Source: Microbacterium sp. LCT-H2 (GTDB lineage: Bacteria; Actinomycetota; Actinomycetes; Actinomycetales; Microbacteriaceae). Taken from it: a stretch of DNA of 64,000 nucleotides. Shown one piece after another: positions 1 to 7,066 of this stretch. Every line of letters starts with the position of its first letter. The first letter of the stretch is position 1. Made by a program: the position numbers and the translations under genes. The notes under the pieces are model-generated. The model was not told where the DNA came from, searched no databases, and saw only the letters and a list, made by a program, of their open reading frames with translations. The DNA lies in contig NZ_MODW01000008.1 of assembly GCF_001866135.1 (NCBI RefSeq), forward strand, positions 31,550 to 95,549. Reading direction: 5' to 3'.

Positions 1-1478
1 GCGTTGCCGCCCTGCACCGCGACGTTCTCCAGCATCCGGGTCAGGTCGGCCGCGGTCTGCTCCTTCACGATCTGCTCGTGCTTCGGCTTCGGGGTCTCCG
101 TCACGGTCCCGTCGGGGGCGGTGCAGGACTCGACCATCGACAGGTCGATCTTCTCCCCACCGTTGGCGATGGCCTGGTACGCGCCGGCGAGCTGGGGGGC
201 CGTGACCGTGAAGTACTGGCCGAACGTCGTCGTGTAGAGCGACTGGCTGTCCCAGTCGCTCACCGGGTGGAGGATGCCGCCCACCTCGGAGGGGAAGTCC
301 AGCGTCTTCTGCCCGACTCCGAAGCGCTGCAGGTAGTCATAGCGGACCTCGGGGGCGACCATCGTGCCGAACTTCGACAGCGCGGTGTTGGACGAGTCGA
401 TCAGTCCGCCGGCCAGCGTGTAGTTGTAGGCGGGGTGGCTGAACGCGTCGTTGACCACGGCGCCGTTGGGGAAGGTCTCGCGCGACGACGCCGTGACCGT
501 GCTGAGCGGAGTGAGACCGGCACCCTCCATCGCCGCGGCCGCGGTGATCGCCTTGAACGTCGAGCCGGGCTCGAAGTCGCGGTGGAAGATCTGGCTGTAC
601 CGGGTCTCCGGCGTCGAGGAGTCCAGGTCGTTCGGATCCATCGCCGGCCATTCGGCGGCGGCGCGGATCTTGCCGGTGCCCACCTCGACCACCGTCACGG
701 TCCCGCCCTTCGCGCCCTGCTTCTGCGCCTCTTCGCCGACCATCTGCTGGAGGTACCACTGCAGGTCGCTGTTGATGGTGAGCTGCACCGTGCCGCCGTC
801 GACGGCGTCGGTGACGGACTCGCTGCCCGGGATCACGACCCCGTCCTTGCCCTTGCGGTATGTCTTCTCGCCGTCCACGGGCGCCAGACACGCCTCCTCG
901 AGCTGCTCGACACCGGCTTTGGCCTCGCCCGTGTTGTCAAGGAAGCCCAGCACGTTGCCTGCGACGGCGCCGTTGGGGTAGACCCGGGTCTCGCGCGGCT
1001 TCAGCGCGAGATACGATCCGAGGCCCAGGTCGCGGAGCGCGATGTACTGCTCGGTGTTGAGCCCGGTCTTCAGTGGCGCGTACTGGCTGTTCGGGTTCTC
1101 GGCGAGGGCGTCGGAGACACGCTTGCGGATCTCCTCCCCCGGCACCCCCGTGATCGCGGCGATCTTCTCGGAGGCCTCGGCCCACGGCAGAGCCGGATCC
1201 TTCTCCTCGGTGAGCCTGATGACCTGTGGGCTGAGCTGCGCGTCGTAGACCATGACACTCGATGCGAGGACCGTGCCCTCGGAGTCGACGATGGATCCCC
1301 GCTGGCCGGGGATCGTCGAGCCGTCGCCGATGTGCTCGAGGGATTGGCTGACGTGCTCGTCGGCGCTCACCACCTGGATGTCGATGAGGCGGACGACGAA
1401 CGCCACCAGGATGGAAAGGATGACCGCCAGGGCGACGACAGTGCGTCGCCGCGGTCCGCGCGTGGCTCGTGTCGTCAT
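1..1478 (-). CDS. ftsI: Peptidoglycan D,D-transpeptidase FtsI (PBP class B), 3' end outside window
   Basis: Septal transpeptidase that cross-links peptidoglycan at the division site. The first 492 residues are visible; the C-terminus lies beyond the left end of the window. An N-terminal membrane anchor (TVVALAVILSILVAFVVRL) follows a basic start. A PBP dimerisation domain comes next, then the transpeptidase domain with active-site EPGSTFK (Ser near residue 306, Lys near 309) and the SxN motif in DSSNTALSK. The KTG motif is not in the window. The ATG start lies 25 nt after the ftsL-like stop and follows mraZ-rsmH-ftsL, the usual dcw order. The gene is probably transcribed from the mraZ promoter. 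Confidence 0.95.
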   Translation of the reverse strand, partial: MTTRATRGPRRRTVVALAVILSILVAFVVRLIDIQVVSADEHVSQSLEHIGDGSTIPGQRGSIVDSEGTVLASSVMVYDAQLSPQVIRLTEEKDPALPWAEASEKIAAITGVPGEEIRKRVSDALAENPNSQYAPLKTGLNTEQYIALRDLGLGSYLALKPRETRVYPNGAVAGNVLGFLDNTGEAKAGVEQLEEACLAPVDGEKTYRKGKDGVVIPGSESVTDAVDGGTVQLTINSDLQWYLQQMVGEEAQKQGAKGGTVTVVEVGTGKIRAAAEWPAMDPNDLDSSTPETRYSQIFHRDFEPGSTFKAITAAAAMEGAGLTPLSTVTASSRETFPNGAVVNDAFSHPAYNYTLAGGLIDSSNTALSKFGTMVAPEVRYDYLQRFGVGQKTLDFPSEVGGILHPVSDWDSQSLYTTTFGQYFTVTAPQLAGAYQAIANGGEKIDLSMVESCTAPDGTVTETPKPKHEQIVKEQTAADLTRMLENVAVQGGN

Positions 1479-1503
1479 GGGATCTCTCCGTCGGTCGGAA
1501 TGG

Positions 1504-2076
1504 TCAGTGCGTCGTGGGGCTGGGCAGGCCGTCGGTGATGGCCGGGGGCAGGTCCTGCGCCGGCGATGTGCCGCCGGCCGCTTCATCCGCCGTGTCCGTC
1601 GCCGGCGGCGTCTCCTCCGTGACGAGGACGTTGCCGACGGCCGCCTTCCCGTTGGGATCGATCGTGGACACCCCCTCCGCCCCGGTACCCGCCCCGAAGA
1701 CGGCACCGTCGCTGAGGCGGAGATAGGACGGGGCGCCCGCGACGACCATGCCGAGGTCGGCGGCGCTGCTGGCGAGCACCTGCGGGGAGCTCAGTCCCGT
1801 GAGCTCTTCCTGCAGCGCATCGGTCCGGAGGTCGAGTTCACGCTGCTGGGACGTGAGCCCGGCGAGCGTGAACGAATCCTGGGTGATGGCCAGCGAGAGC
1901 CCGACCTGCCCCGCGCCGATGGCCAGGGCGCCCCCCAGCGCGACGAGCGCGTAGGCGAGTTTGGGCTTGCGGCGTCGTGCCGGGGCCGTCACCGGCTGCA
2001 GGCGCCGCTCGGGCGCCGTCTCCGGAACGGCCGGCTGCAGCGGCAGGGTCGGCTTGCGGACTGCGTTCATGCTCAT
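1504..2076 (-). CDS. ftsL: FtsL-like bitopic division protein
   Basis: Predicted 190-residue single-pass membrane protein in the position always taken by ftsL between rsmH and ftsI. It has a basic, proline-rich cytoplasmic tail (about 1-38), one membrane segment (about 40-63), then a heptad-like stretch (about 66-95, [18 protein letters not shown]) typical of FtsL/DivIC leucine-zipper regions. The C-terminal tail is low-complexity (Pro/Thr/Ala/Gly). It overlaps the rsmH stop by 4 nt (ATGA), so translation is probably coupled. FtsL proteins diverge quickly; the name rests on position and topology more than on sequence identity. The expected role is in the FtsQLB complex that activates septal synthesis. 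Confidence 0.75.
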   Translation of the reverse strand: MSMNAVRKPTLPLQPAVPETAPERRLQPVTAPARRRKPKLAYALVALGGALAIGAGQVGLSLAITQDSFTLAGLTSQQRELDLRTDALQEELTGLSSPQVLASSAADLGMVVAGAPSYLRLSDGAVFGAGTGAEGVSTIDPNGKAAVGNVLVTEETPPATDTADEAAGGTSPAQDLPPAITDGLPSPTTH

Positions 2077-3011
2077 GCGCTCTCCCGCACCTTCTCGGCG
2101 GCGCGCAGGCGCACCGGTATCGCACGCGGATTGCGTGCGCGCTCTTCGTCATCGGCGAGTTCCGCACCCTTGGTCAGGATGCGGAATCGGGGGGCGTGCT
2201 CGGGCAGTTCGACAGGCAAACCGGCGGGCGCCGTCGAGGAGGAGGCGGCGGCGAAGGCCTGCTTGACCAACCGGTCCTCGAGGGACTGGTACGACATCAC
2301 CACGATGCGTCCCCCGACCGCGAGGGCGTCCATCGCGGCGGGGATCGCGTCAGCGAGGACGTTCAGCTCGGCGTTGACCTCGATCCGGAGGGCCTGGAAC
2401 ACGCGCTTCGCCGGGTGCCCTGACCGCTGCGCGGCCGCGGGGGTCGCGGCCACGAGGATATCGACGAGCTCCCCCGATCGCGTGATCGGCTGCTTCTGAC
2501 GAGCGTCGATGATGAAGCGCGCATACCGGCCGGCGAGCTTCTCCTCCCCGTACCGCTCGAAGATGCGCCGCAGGTTTCCCTCGCTGTAGGTGGCGATGAC
2601 CTCGGCGGCGGTGATGCCCTTCGTCTGATCCATCCGCATGTCGAGCGGCGCATCCTTGGAGTACGCGAAGCCGCGTTCGGCCTCGTCCAGCTGCAGCGAC
2701 GAGACACCCAGGTCGAACAGGATCCCGGCGGCGCCCTGAGCGTGCAGCCCGATCTCGTCGTAGACCGTGTGGACGAGCGTGACCCGATCCCGGAACCGGG
2801 CGAGCCGCTCCCCCGCGATCTTCAACGCGTCGGTGTCCCGGTCCAGCCCGATGAGGCGGATGCCGGGGAATCGCTCGAGCAGCGCCTCCGAATGGCCGCC
2901 CATGCCGAGGGTGGCATCGACGAGCACGGCGCCGTCCTCCTGGAGGGCGGGCGCGAGGAGCTCGACGCAGCGGTCGAGCAGGACAGGAGTGTGGATGTCG
3001 CGGAGGTTCAT
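2073..3011 (-). CDS. rsmH: 16S rRNA (cytosine(1402)-N(4))-methyltransferase RsmH
   Basis: SAM-dependent methyltransferase (MraW) that modifies C1402 in the 16S rRNA decoding centre. From the start chosen here ([15 protein letters not shown]) it is 312 residues, a normal family length. The N-terminus [13 protein letters not shown] and the SAM-binding loop [15 protein letters not shown] (about residues 31-45) are diagnostic; [16 protein letters not shown] and the C-terminal [12 protein letters not shown] are also family signatures. An upstream in-frame start at 3068 exists, but homologues begin at MNLRD or similar and the extra stretch is low-complexity. It overlaps ftsL by 4 nt and lies about 100 nt after mraZ. 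Confidence 0.96.
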   Translation of the reverse strand: MNLRDIHTPVLLDRCVELLAPALQEDGAVLVDATLGMGGHSEALLERFPGIRLIGLDRDTDALKIAGERLARFRDRVTLVHTVYDEIGLHAQGAAGILFDLGVSSLQLDEAERGFAYSKDAPLDMRMDQTKGITAAEVIATYSEGNLRRIFERYGEEKLAGRYARFIIDARQKQPITRSGELVDILVAATPAAAQRSGHPAKRVFQALRIEVNAELNVLADAIPAAMDALAVGGRIVVMSYQSLEDRLVKQAFAAASSSTAPAGLPVELPEHAPRFRILTKGAELADDEERARNPRAIPVRLRAAEKVRESA

Positions 3012-3114
3012 GATCTCTCTCGGGTCCGACCTTCGGCTCTGATCCCCCTCCGCATCTCGACCCGGCACCGGGGAAGTGTGTCGGGGCGGGAGCGGCGGGG
3101 CATCACAGCCGTGG

Positions 3115-3546
3115 TCAGAACAGTCCGGGAATCACCTCCTGCTCCAGCTCGGCGTAGGACTCCTCGCCGGCGGCGAGGTAGGCGTTCCAGCTCTCCGCGT
3201 CCCAGATCTCGGCGTGGGCGCCGACTCCGGTCACGATGAGCTCCTTCTGAAGACCCGCGTACTGACGCAGGTGGGCGGGGATGGTGATGCGGTTCTGGCT
3301 GTCGGGCATCTCCGCGCTGGCGCCGGAGAGGAACATGCGCATGAAGTCACGCGCCTGCTTGTTGGCGAGCGGTGCCTGACGGATCCGCTCGTGCATCGCC
3401 TCGAACTCGGCCGTGCTGAAGACGTAGAGGCAGCGCTCCTGGCCCCGGGTGACGACGATGCCGCCGCCCAGGTCCTCGCGGAACTTCGCGGGAAGGATGA
3501 CCCGTCCCTTGTCGTCCAGCTTCGGTGAGTGCGTGCCCAGCAGCAT
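3115..3546 (-). CDS. mraZ: Transcriptional regulator MraZ
   Basis: 143-residue dcw-cluster regulator with two AbrB-like beta-hairpin repeats, [13 protein letters not shown] (from residue 11) and [13 protein letters not shown] (near residue 81). These form the DNA-binding face of the MraZ ring. The second repeat has DSQNR where the canonical motif is DxxGR; this substitution is common in the family. The start has a strong purine-rich site (GAGGGGGTG on the coding strand). MraZ is known to bind direct repeats in its own promoter; matching repeats lie about 40-66 nt upstream. It is the first gene of mraZ-rsmH-ftsL-ftsI. Confidence 0.96.
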   Translation of the reverse strand: MLLGTHSPKLDDKGRVILPAKFREDLGGGIVVTRGQERCLYVFSTAEFEAMHERIRQAPLANKQARDFMRMFLSGASAEMPDSQNRITIPAHLRQYAGLQKELIVTGVGAHAEIWDAESWNAYLAAGEESYAELEQEVIPGLF

Positions 3547-3586
3547 CGGCCATCACCCCCTCTCCGTCCGGCCAACTCGAGGTGCG

Positions 3587-3612
3587 CCCCACTTTACTCC
3601 ACTTTCCTCCAC
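3587..3612 (-). promoter_or_regulatory. MraZ-box array upstream of mraZ
   Basis: Read on the mraZ strand, three direct repeats GTGGAG, GTGGAG and GTGGGG sit at exact 10-bp spacing (plus-strand complements at 3607-3612, 3597-3602, 3587-3592), separated by A-rich AAA/GAAA spacers. TGGG/TGGAG-type repeats with one helical turn between copies are the known binding pattern of MraZ oligomers in other bacteria. Their position just before the mraZ start supports autoregulation of the dcw operon. Confidence 0.75.
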
Positions 3613-3694
3613 ATTCCTACGGTGAATCCAGGCTATCGTCACCCACCGCCGGGCGGACATTCGCTCATGCCCTGGAATTCCGCGGTTGAGAAGG

Positions 3695-3732
3695 GTGGAG
3701 GGAGGGTGGAGGACAGTGGAGGGCTGGTGGAG
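3695..3732 (+). repeat. Second phased GTGGAG array in opposite orientation
   Basis: Four GTGGAG hexamers on the plus strand begin at 3695, 3706, 3716 and 3727 (spacings 11, 10, 11 bp), so all lie on one face of the helix. The hexamer is the same as in the mraZ-proximal array but inverted and about 100 bp farther upstream. No gene on the plus strand starts just downstream (the next is at 4279), so this is more likely an auxiliary or looping operator than a separate promoter. Function is inferred. Confidence 0.5.
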
Positions 3733-3754
3733 GGCCGACGGCGCAGCACGCACG

Positions 3755-3784
3755 AAAAAGCCCGGATGCTCAGCATCCGGGCTT
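3755..3784 (-). terminator. Intrinsic terminator of the DUF3040 gene
   Basis: A 12-bp perfect inverted repeat, AGCCCGGATGCT / AGCATCCGGGCT (3759-3770 / 3772-3783), has a run of A on its left side, which gives a U tract on the minus-strand transcript. It lies 24 nt after the stop of the minus-strand gene ending at 3808. Confidence 0.8.
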
Positions 3785-3807
3785 CGTGGTGGAGAGAAAG
3801 GGAGGGG

Positions 3808-4182
3808 TCAGTGACCGTCCTGGCGCCGATCCCATCGGTCGTTCATGCGATCCATGAAGGAGGAGGAGTCCTGCCGCTTCGGGGCGGTGCGCGTGCGGGT
3901 CTCGGCCGGACCGCTGCGCCGGACCGGGGTGACAGCCAGCATCACTCCGCCGAGCATGGCCGCGAATCCGATCACGCCGACGACGATGCCCCAGACATCC
4001 CCGAGGATGACGCCGACGACGAGTCCGCCGATGCCGGCGAGCAGGAGAAGGGCCCCGTAGACGAGGTTGCGATAGCTGAGCGTGCGATCACCCGACGGCG
4101 CGCTCACCACGTCGGCGTCATTGTGCAGGAGATGGCGTTCCATCTCGTCGAGCAGACGTTGCTCCTGTTCGGAGAGTGGCAT
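3808..4182 (-). CDS. DUF3040 domain membrane protein
   Basis: 124-residue protein beginning MPLSEQEQRLLDEMERHLL, the hallmark of the actinobacterial DUF3040 family. Two adjacent hydrophobic segments (about residues 42-62 and 64-86) form a hairpin in the membrane, followed by a basic and then charged C-terminal tail. Its function is unknown. DUF3040 genes are often found near the dcw cluster in actinobacteria, as here. It is transcribed alone and ends at a clear hairpin terminator. Confidence 0.88.
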   Translation of the reverse strand: MPLSEQEQRLLDEMERHLLHNDADVVSAPSGDRTLSYRNLVYGALLLLAGIGGLVVGVILGDVWGIVVGVIGFAAMLGGVMLAVTPVRRSGPAETRTRTAPKRQDSSSFMDRMNDRWDRRQDGH

Positions 4183-4278
4183 CTCATCCCCCTCGGGTAT
4201 CGTGCCCTCCAGTCTACGCGCGAGCGGCGTCCGGGGCTAGCAGTTCGGGCGTCTCATCCTTTACGTATGCTGGGAGTC

Positions 4279-5370
4279 GTGCCGTCCCCCTCCCCCTCCG
4301 TCCCCGACGCCGTGGCCGCGCGACTGGACCTCTTCCTCGACCGCATGCGAACGGAGTCGGCGGAGTACGGCGACGATGCCGCCGCCTTCCTCGACGCGGC
4401 GTCCGACACCCTCTCCGGAGGCAAGAGGCTGCGCGCCCGTTTCTGCCACGCAGGATGGCGCGCCGTCTCCCGCTTCCGCGACCGTCTCGCCGCCGAGGAC
4501 GACGCCCTGTGGGACCTCTGCGCAGCGCTGGAGATCTTCCAGTCCGCCGCACTCGTGCACGACGACCTGATCGACAACTCCGATACCCGTCGAGGCCGCC
4601 CCGCCGCTCACCGAGCTCTCGAGGCGTCCCACCGTTCCGCCGGTTGGTGGGGAGACGCCGCTGCCTTCGGCCGCGCCGGCTCCGTGCTGCTCGGCGATCT
4701 CCTCGTCGCGTGGAGCGATGACCTCCTGGAGTCTGCGCTCGATGGGCACGGGGAGGCATGGACCGTGCGCGCCGAGTACGCGCGCATGCGGCGCGACGTC
4801 ACGATCGGACAGTTCCTCGACATCGCCGAGGAGTCGGCGTGGAGCGTCAGCGACGACCGCGAGCATGCAGAACGGGCGCTCCGTGTGGCCTCCCTGAAGT
4901 CGGCGCGGTACAGCATCGAGCAGCCCCTCATCCTGGGTGCGAGCCTCGCCGGCGCGGACGCGGAGCAGACCTCGGCGCTGCGGCGCTTCGGGCACCCGCT
5001 CGGCCTCGCGTTCCAGTTGCGTGACGACGTGCTCGGCGTCTTCGGCGATGCCGCCGTCACCGGCAAGCCCGCGGGCGATGACCTGCGCGAGGGCAAGCGC
5101 ACCGTGCTCATCGCCCTCACCAGGGAGAAGCTGGACACCCCTGCGCGACGGCTGCTCGACGAGATGCTCGGCGATCCCGATCTGACCGCAGCGCAGGTGT
5201 CGTTCCTGCAGGAGACGATCGCCGGAACCGGGGCCCTCGAACGGGTCGAGACGATGATCGCGGAGTACGCCAGAGAGGCCGATCGCGCGCTTTCCGGAGC
5301 CCGGCTCGACGACGCCGCTGTCGGAGAGCTCCGCGACCTCGGCAGAGCAGCGACCGTGCGCTCCTCCTGA
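4279..5370 (+). CDS. idsA: Polyprenyl (geranylgeranyl-type) diphosphate synthase
   Basis: Trans-isoprenyl diphosphate synthase that condenses IPP with allylic diphosphates to make longer polyprenyl diphosphates for quinones, carotenoids or lipid carriers. It carries the first Asp-rich motif in LVHDDLIDNSDTRRGRP, the second in FQLRDDVLGVFGD, and GGKRLRARFC near the N-terminus. Length is 363 residues from the GTG at 4279; an ATG at 4267 is also in frame. I prefer the GTG because a TATGCT -10 (4266-4271) ends 7 nt before it, which would make the mRNA leaderless and would overlap the ATG. Synteny with Mtb idsA2 (Rv2173), two genes from an Rv2175c homologue, supports the call. Product chain length cannot be read from the sequence. 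Confidence 0.9.
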   Translation: MPSPSPSVPDAVAARLDLFLDRMRTESAEYGDDAAAFLDAASDTLSGGKRLRARFCHAGWRAVSRFRDRLAAEDDALWDLCAALEIFQSAALVHDDLIDNSDTRRGRPAAHRALEASHRSAGWWGDAAAFGRAGSVLLGDLLVAWSDDLLESALDGHGEAWTVRAEYARMRRDVTIGQFLDIAEESAWSVSDDREHAERALRVASLKSARYSIEQPLILGASLAGADAEQTSALRRFGHPLGLAFQLRDDVLGVFGDAAVTGKPAGDDLREGKRTVLIALTREKLDTPARRLLDEMLGDPDLTAAQVSFLQETIAGTGALERVETMIAEYAREADRALSGARLDDAAVGELRDLGRAATVRSS

Positions 5371-5379
5371 ACGAATCTC

Positions 5380-5736
5380 TCAGGCGAGCGTGCGCGCGAG
5401 CCGACGGACCTCGCTCTTGTGTCCGGCGAGCAGGGAGGCGATCGGGGAACGCCCGAGGGTCTCCTCCTCGGCGAGCAGCCAGTCGATCAGCTCGTCGTCC
5501 GAGAAGCCGGCATCCTGCAGGACGATGATCGTCCCGCGAAGCGAGCTCAGCGGCTGCCCGTCCACGATGAACACCGACGGCACCGCGAAGACGCCGCTGC
5601 GCCGCGAACCGACGAGGTAGTGCTCGTCGATCAGACGACGCACGCGCCCGAGCGGCTCGCCGAGAACCTCGACGAGGTCGGGCATGGTCAGCCATTCGAG
5701 GGCGGAATCAGGGGTTGCAGCGACGTTCTCAGACAC
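5380..5736 (-). CDS. Rv2175c-family winged-helix DNA-binding protein
   Basis: 118-residue protein with an N-terminal winged-helix segment (EWLTMPDLVEVLGEPLGRVRRLIDEHYLVGSRR) and the C-terminal domain typical of Rv2175c homologues (GRSPIASLLAGHKSEVRRLARTLA). In M. tuberculosis, Rv2175c binds DNA and is phosphorylated by the adjacent kinase PknL, which abolishes binding. The same kinase neighbour is present here, one gene away. The start is a GTG (58 nt before the CGTCAC repeats), with a weak GATAGT hexamer 6 nt upstream. It is convergent with the polyprenyl synthase, with only 9 nt between stops. Confidence 0.85.
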   Translation of the reverse strand: MSENVAATPDSALEWLTMPDLVEVLGEPLGRVRRLIDEHYLVGSRRSGVFAVPSVFIVDGQPLSSLRGTIIVLQDAGFSDDELIDWLLAEEETLGRSPIASLLAGHKSEVRRLARTLA

Positions 5737-5783
5737 GTTGCCACTATCTCACCTCGCCAGCCGGAGCGCATGTTCAGCACTTC

Positions 5784-5807
5784 CGTCACATTCGTCACAC
5801 CCGTCAC
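5784..5807 (+). repeat. Three CGTCAC repeats at 9-bp spacing upstream of the LysM gene
   Basis: CGTCAC occurs at 5784, 5793 and 5802, followed by TTGACA (5813-5818) and TATACA (5823-5828). The repeats lie in the divergent promoter region between the Rv2175c-like gene and the LysM gene. They could be operator half-sites; the regulator is unknown. Confidence 0.4.
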
Positions 5808-5865
5808 TTCTGTTGACATCTCTATACATCCGTGTCAGCGTGAAGTGCTCGAAAAGGGGGCTGAC

Positions 5866-6990
5866 GTGATCTTCCAGACAGCCGTGGCCGGCGCTCTCGC
5901 CGCCACTCTGACGGCGACGCCCGCCGCCGCGCCTGCACCGCCGGTCGCGCCGCACGAACGGCATCGCATCGCTCCGGCGCGCGTCTCACCGACGCAGAAC
6001 ATCCCGCCCTCGCATGTCGTGCAACCGGGCGACACGGTCGCCGGCATCGCCGGTCGCTACGGGCTCCGAACGACCGACGTCCTCGGCTGGAACGGCCTCA
6101 CCTGGAGATCGGTCATCTATCCGGGGCAGAGCCTGCAGCTGCGCGCCGCCGCCGGGGCTCCCGCGCCGTCACCCACGCCGACTCCCGCAGCGACGAAGAG
6201 CCACACGGTCGTGGCGGGCGATACCGTCTTCGGCATCGCCCGGAAATACGCCACCTCGGTCAGCGCGATCCTCGCCGCCAACGGCCTTTCCGCCGGCGCC
6301 ATCATCTATCCCGGGCAGAAGCTCGTCGTGTCCGGAACTGCTGCGCCCGCAGCCGCGCCCGCGGCGGCACCGGCACCGCGCGCGCAGCCGAGTGGCGCGA
6401 CACACACCGTGGCCGCGGGTGAGACGCTGTTCTCGATCGCTCAGCGGTACGGGACCACCACGCAGTCCCTCTTCGCCTGGAACGGCCTCGGCGCGTCGTC
6501 GATCATCTACCCGGGTCAGCGCCTCGCCGTGCAGGCACCTGCTCCGAAGCCCGCCACCGCACCCACCGGACAGCGCAGCGCCACCCTGACAGCGGAGCAG
6601 GCAGCCAACGCCGCGCTCATCATCCGCGTGGGCCGCGAGCTCGGAGTCTCCGACCGCGGGATCGCCATCGCCCTTGCCACCGGGATGGTGGAGTCGGATC
6701 TCCGCAATCTGGACTGGGGGGATCGCGACTCGCTCGGGATCTTCCAACAGCGCCCGAGCACCGGCTGGGGCACCCCGACGCAGATCATGGACGCAGAGCG
6801 GAGCACCCGCGTCTTCTATGGGGGCGCCGGCGACCCGAACGGGCATCTGACCCGCGGGCTGCTCGACATTCCGGGCTGGGAGTCGATGGCGTTCACCGAT
6901 GCGGCACAGGCCGTGCAGATCTCCGCCTACCCGGACCGCTACGGGCAGTGGGAGGACCAGGCATACGCATGGCTCGCCCAGCACGGGTGA
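5866..6990 (+). CDS. Secreted three-LysM protein with lysozyme-like C-terminal domain
   Basis: 374-residue exported cell-wall protein. A short signal peptide (about 1-22, ending TPAAAPA) precedes three LysM peptidoglycan-binding modules at about 49-93, 112-156 and 179-223, each with the YPGQ.L end. They are joined by Pro/Ala linkers. The C-terminal part (about 240-374) contains GIAIALATGMVESDLRNL and DSLGIFQQRPSTGWGT, a lysozyme-superfamily (transglycosylase-like) domain common in actinobacteria; Glu in MVESDL is the candidate catalytic acid. The GTG start is set by AAGGGGG six nt upstream. An in-frame GTG at 5845 is less likely. Its place between the Rv2175c homologue and the PASTA kinase suggests a cell-wall turnover role, which is inference. 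Confidence 0.85.
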   Translation: MIFQTAVAGALAATLTATPAAAPAPPVAPHERHRIAPARVSPTQNIPPSHVVQPGDTVAGIAGRYGLRTTDVLGWNGLTWRSVIYPGQSLQLRAAAGAPAPSPTPTPAATKSHTVVAGDTVFGIARKYATSVSAILAANGLSAGAIIYPGQKLVVSGTAAPAAAPAAAPAPRAQPSGATHTVAAGETLFSIAQRYGTTTQSLFAWNGLGASSIIYPGQRLAVQAPAPKPATAPTGQRSATLTAEQAANAALIIRVGRELGVSDRGIAIALATGMVESDLRNLDWGDRDSLGIFQQRPSTGWGTPTQIMDAERSTRVFYGGAGDPNGHLTRGLLDIPGWESMAFTDAAQAVQISAYPDRYGQWEDQAYAWLAQHG

Positions 6991-7066
6991 CGCCTGCGGA
7001 AATCCGGATGCCTCGAGGGGTGAGGCGTTCCCGGGGCTTTCAGCCAATCGTCCATAGACTTCTGTC

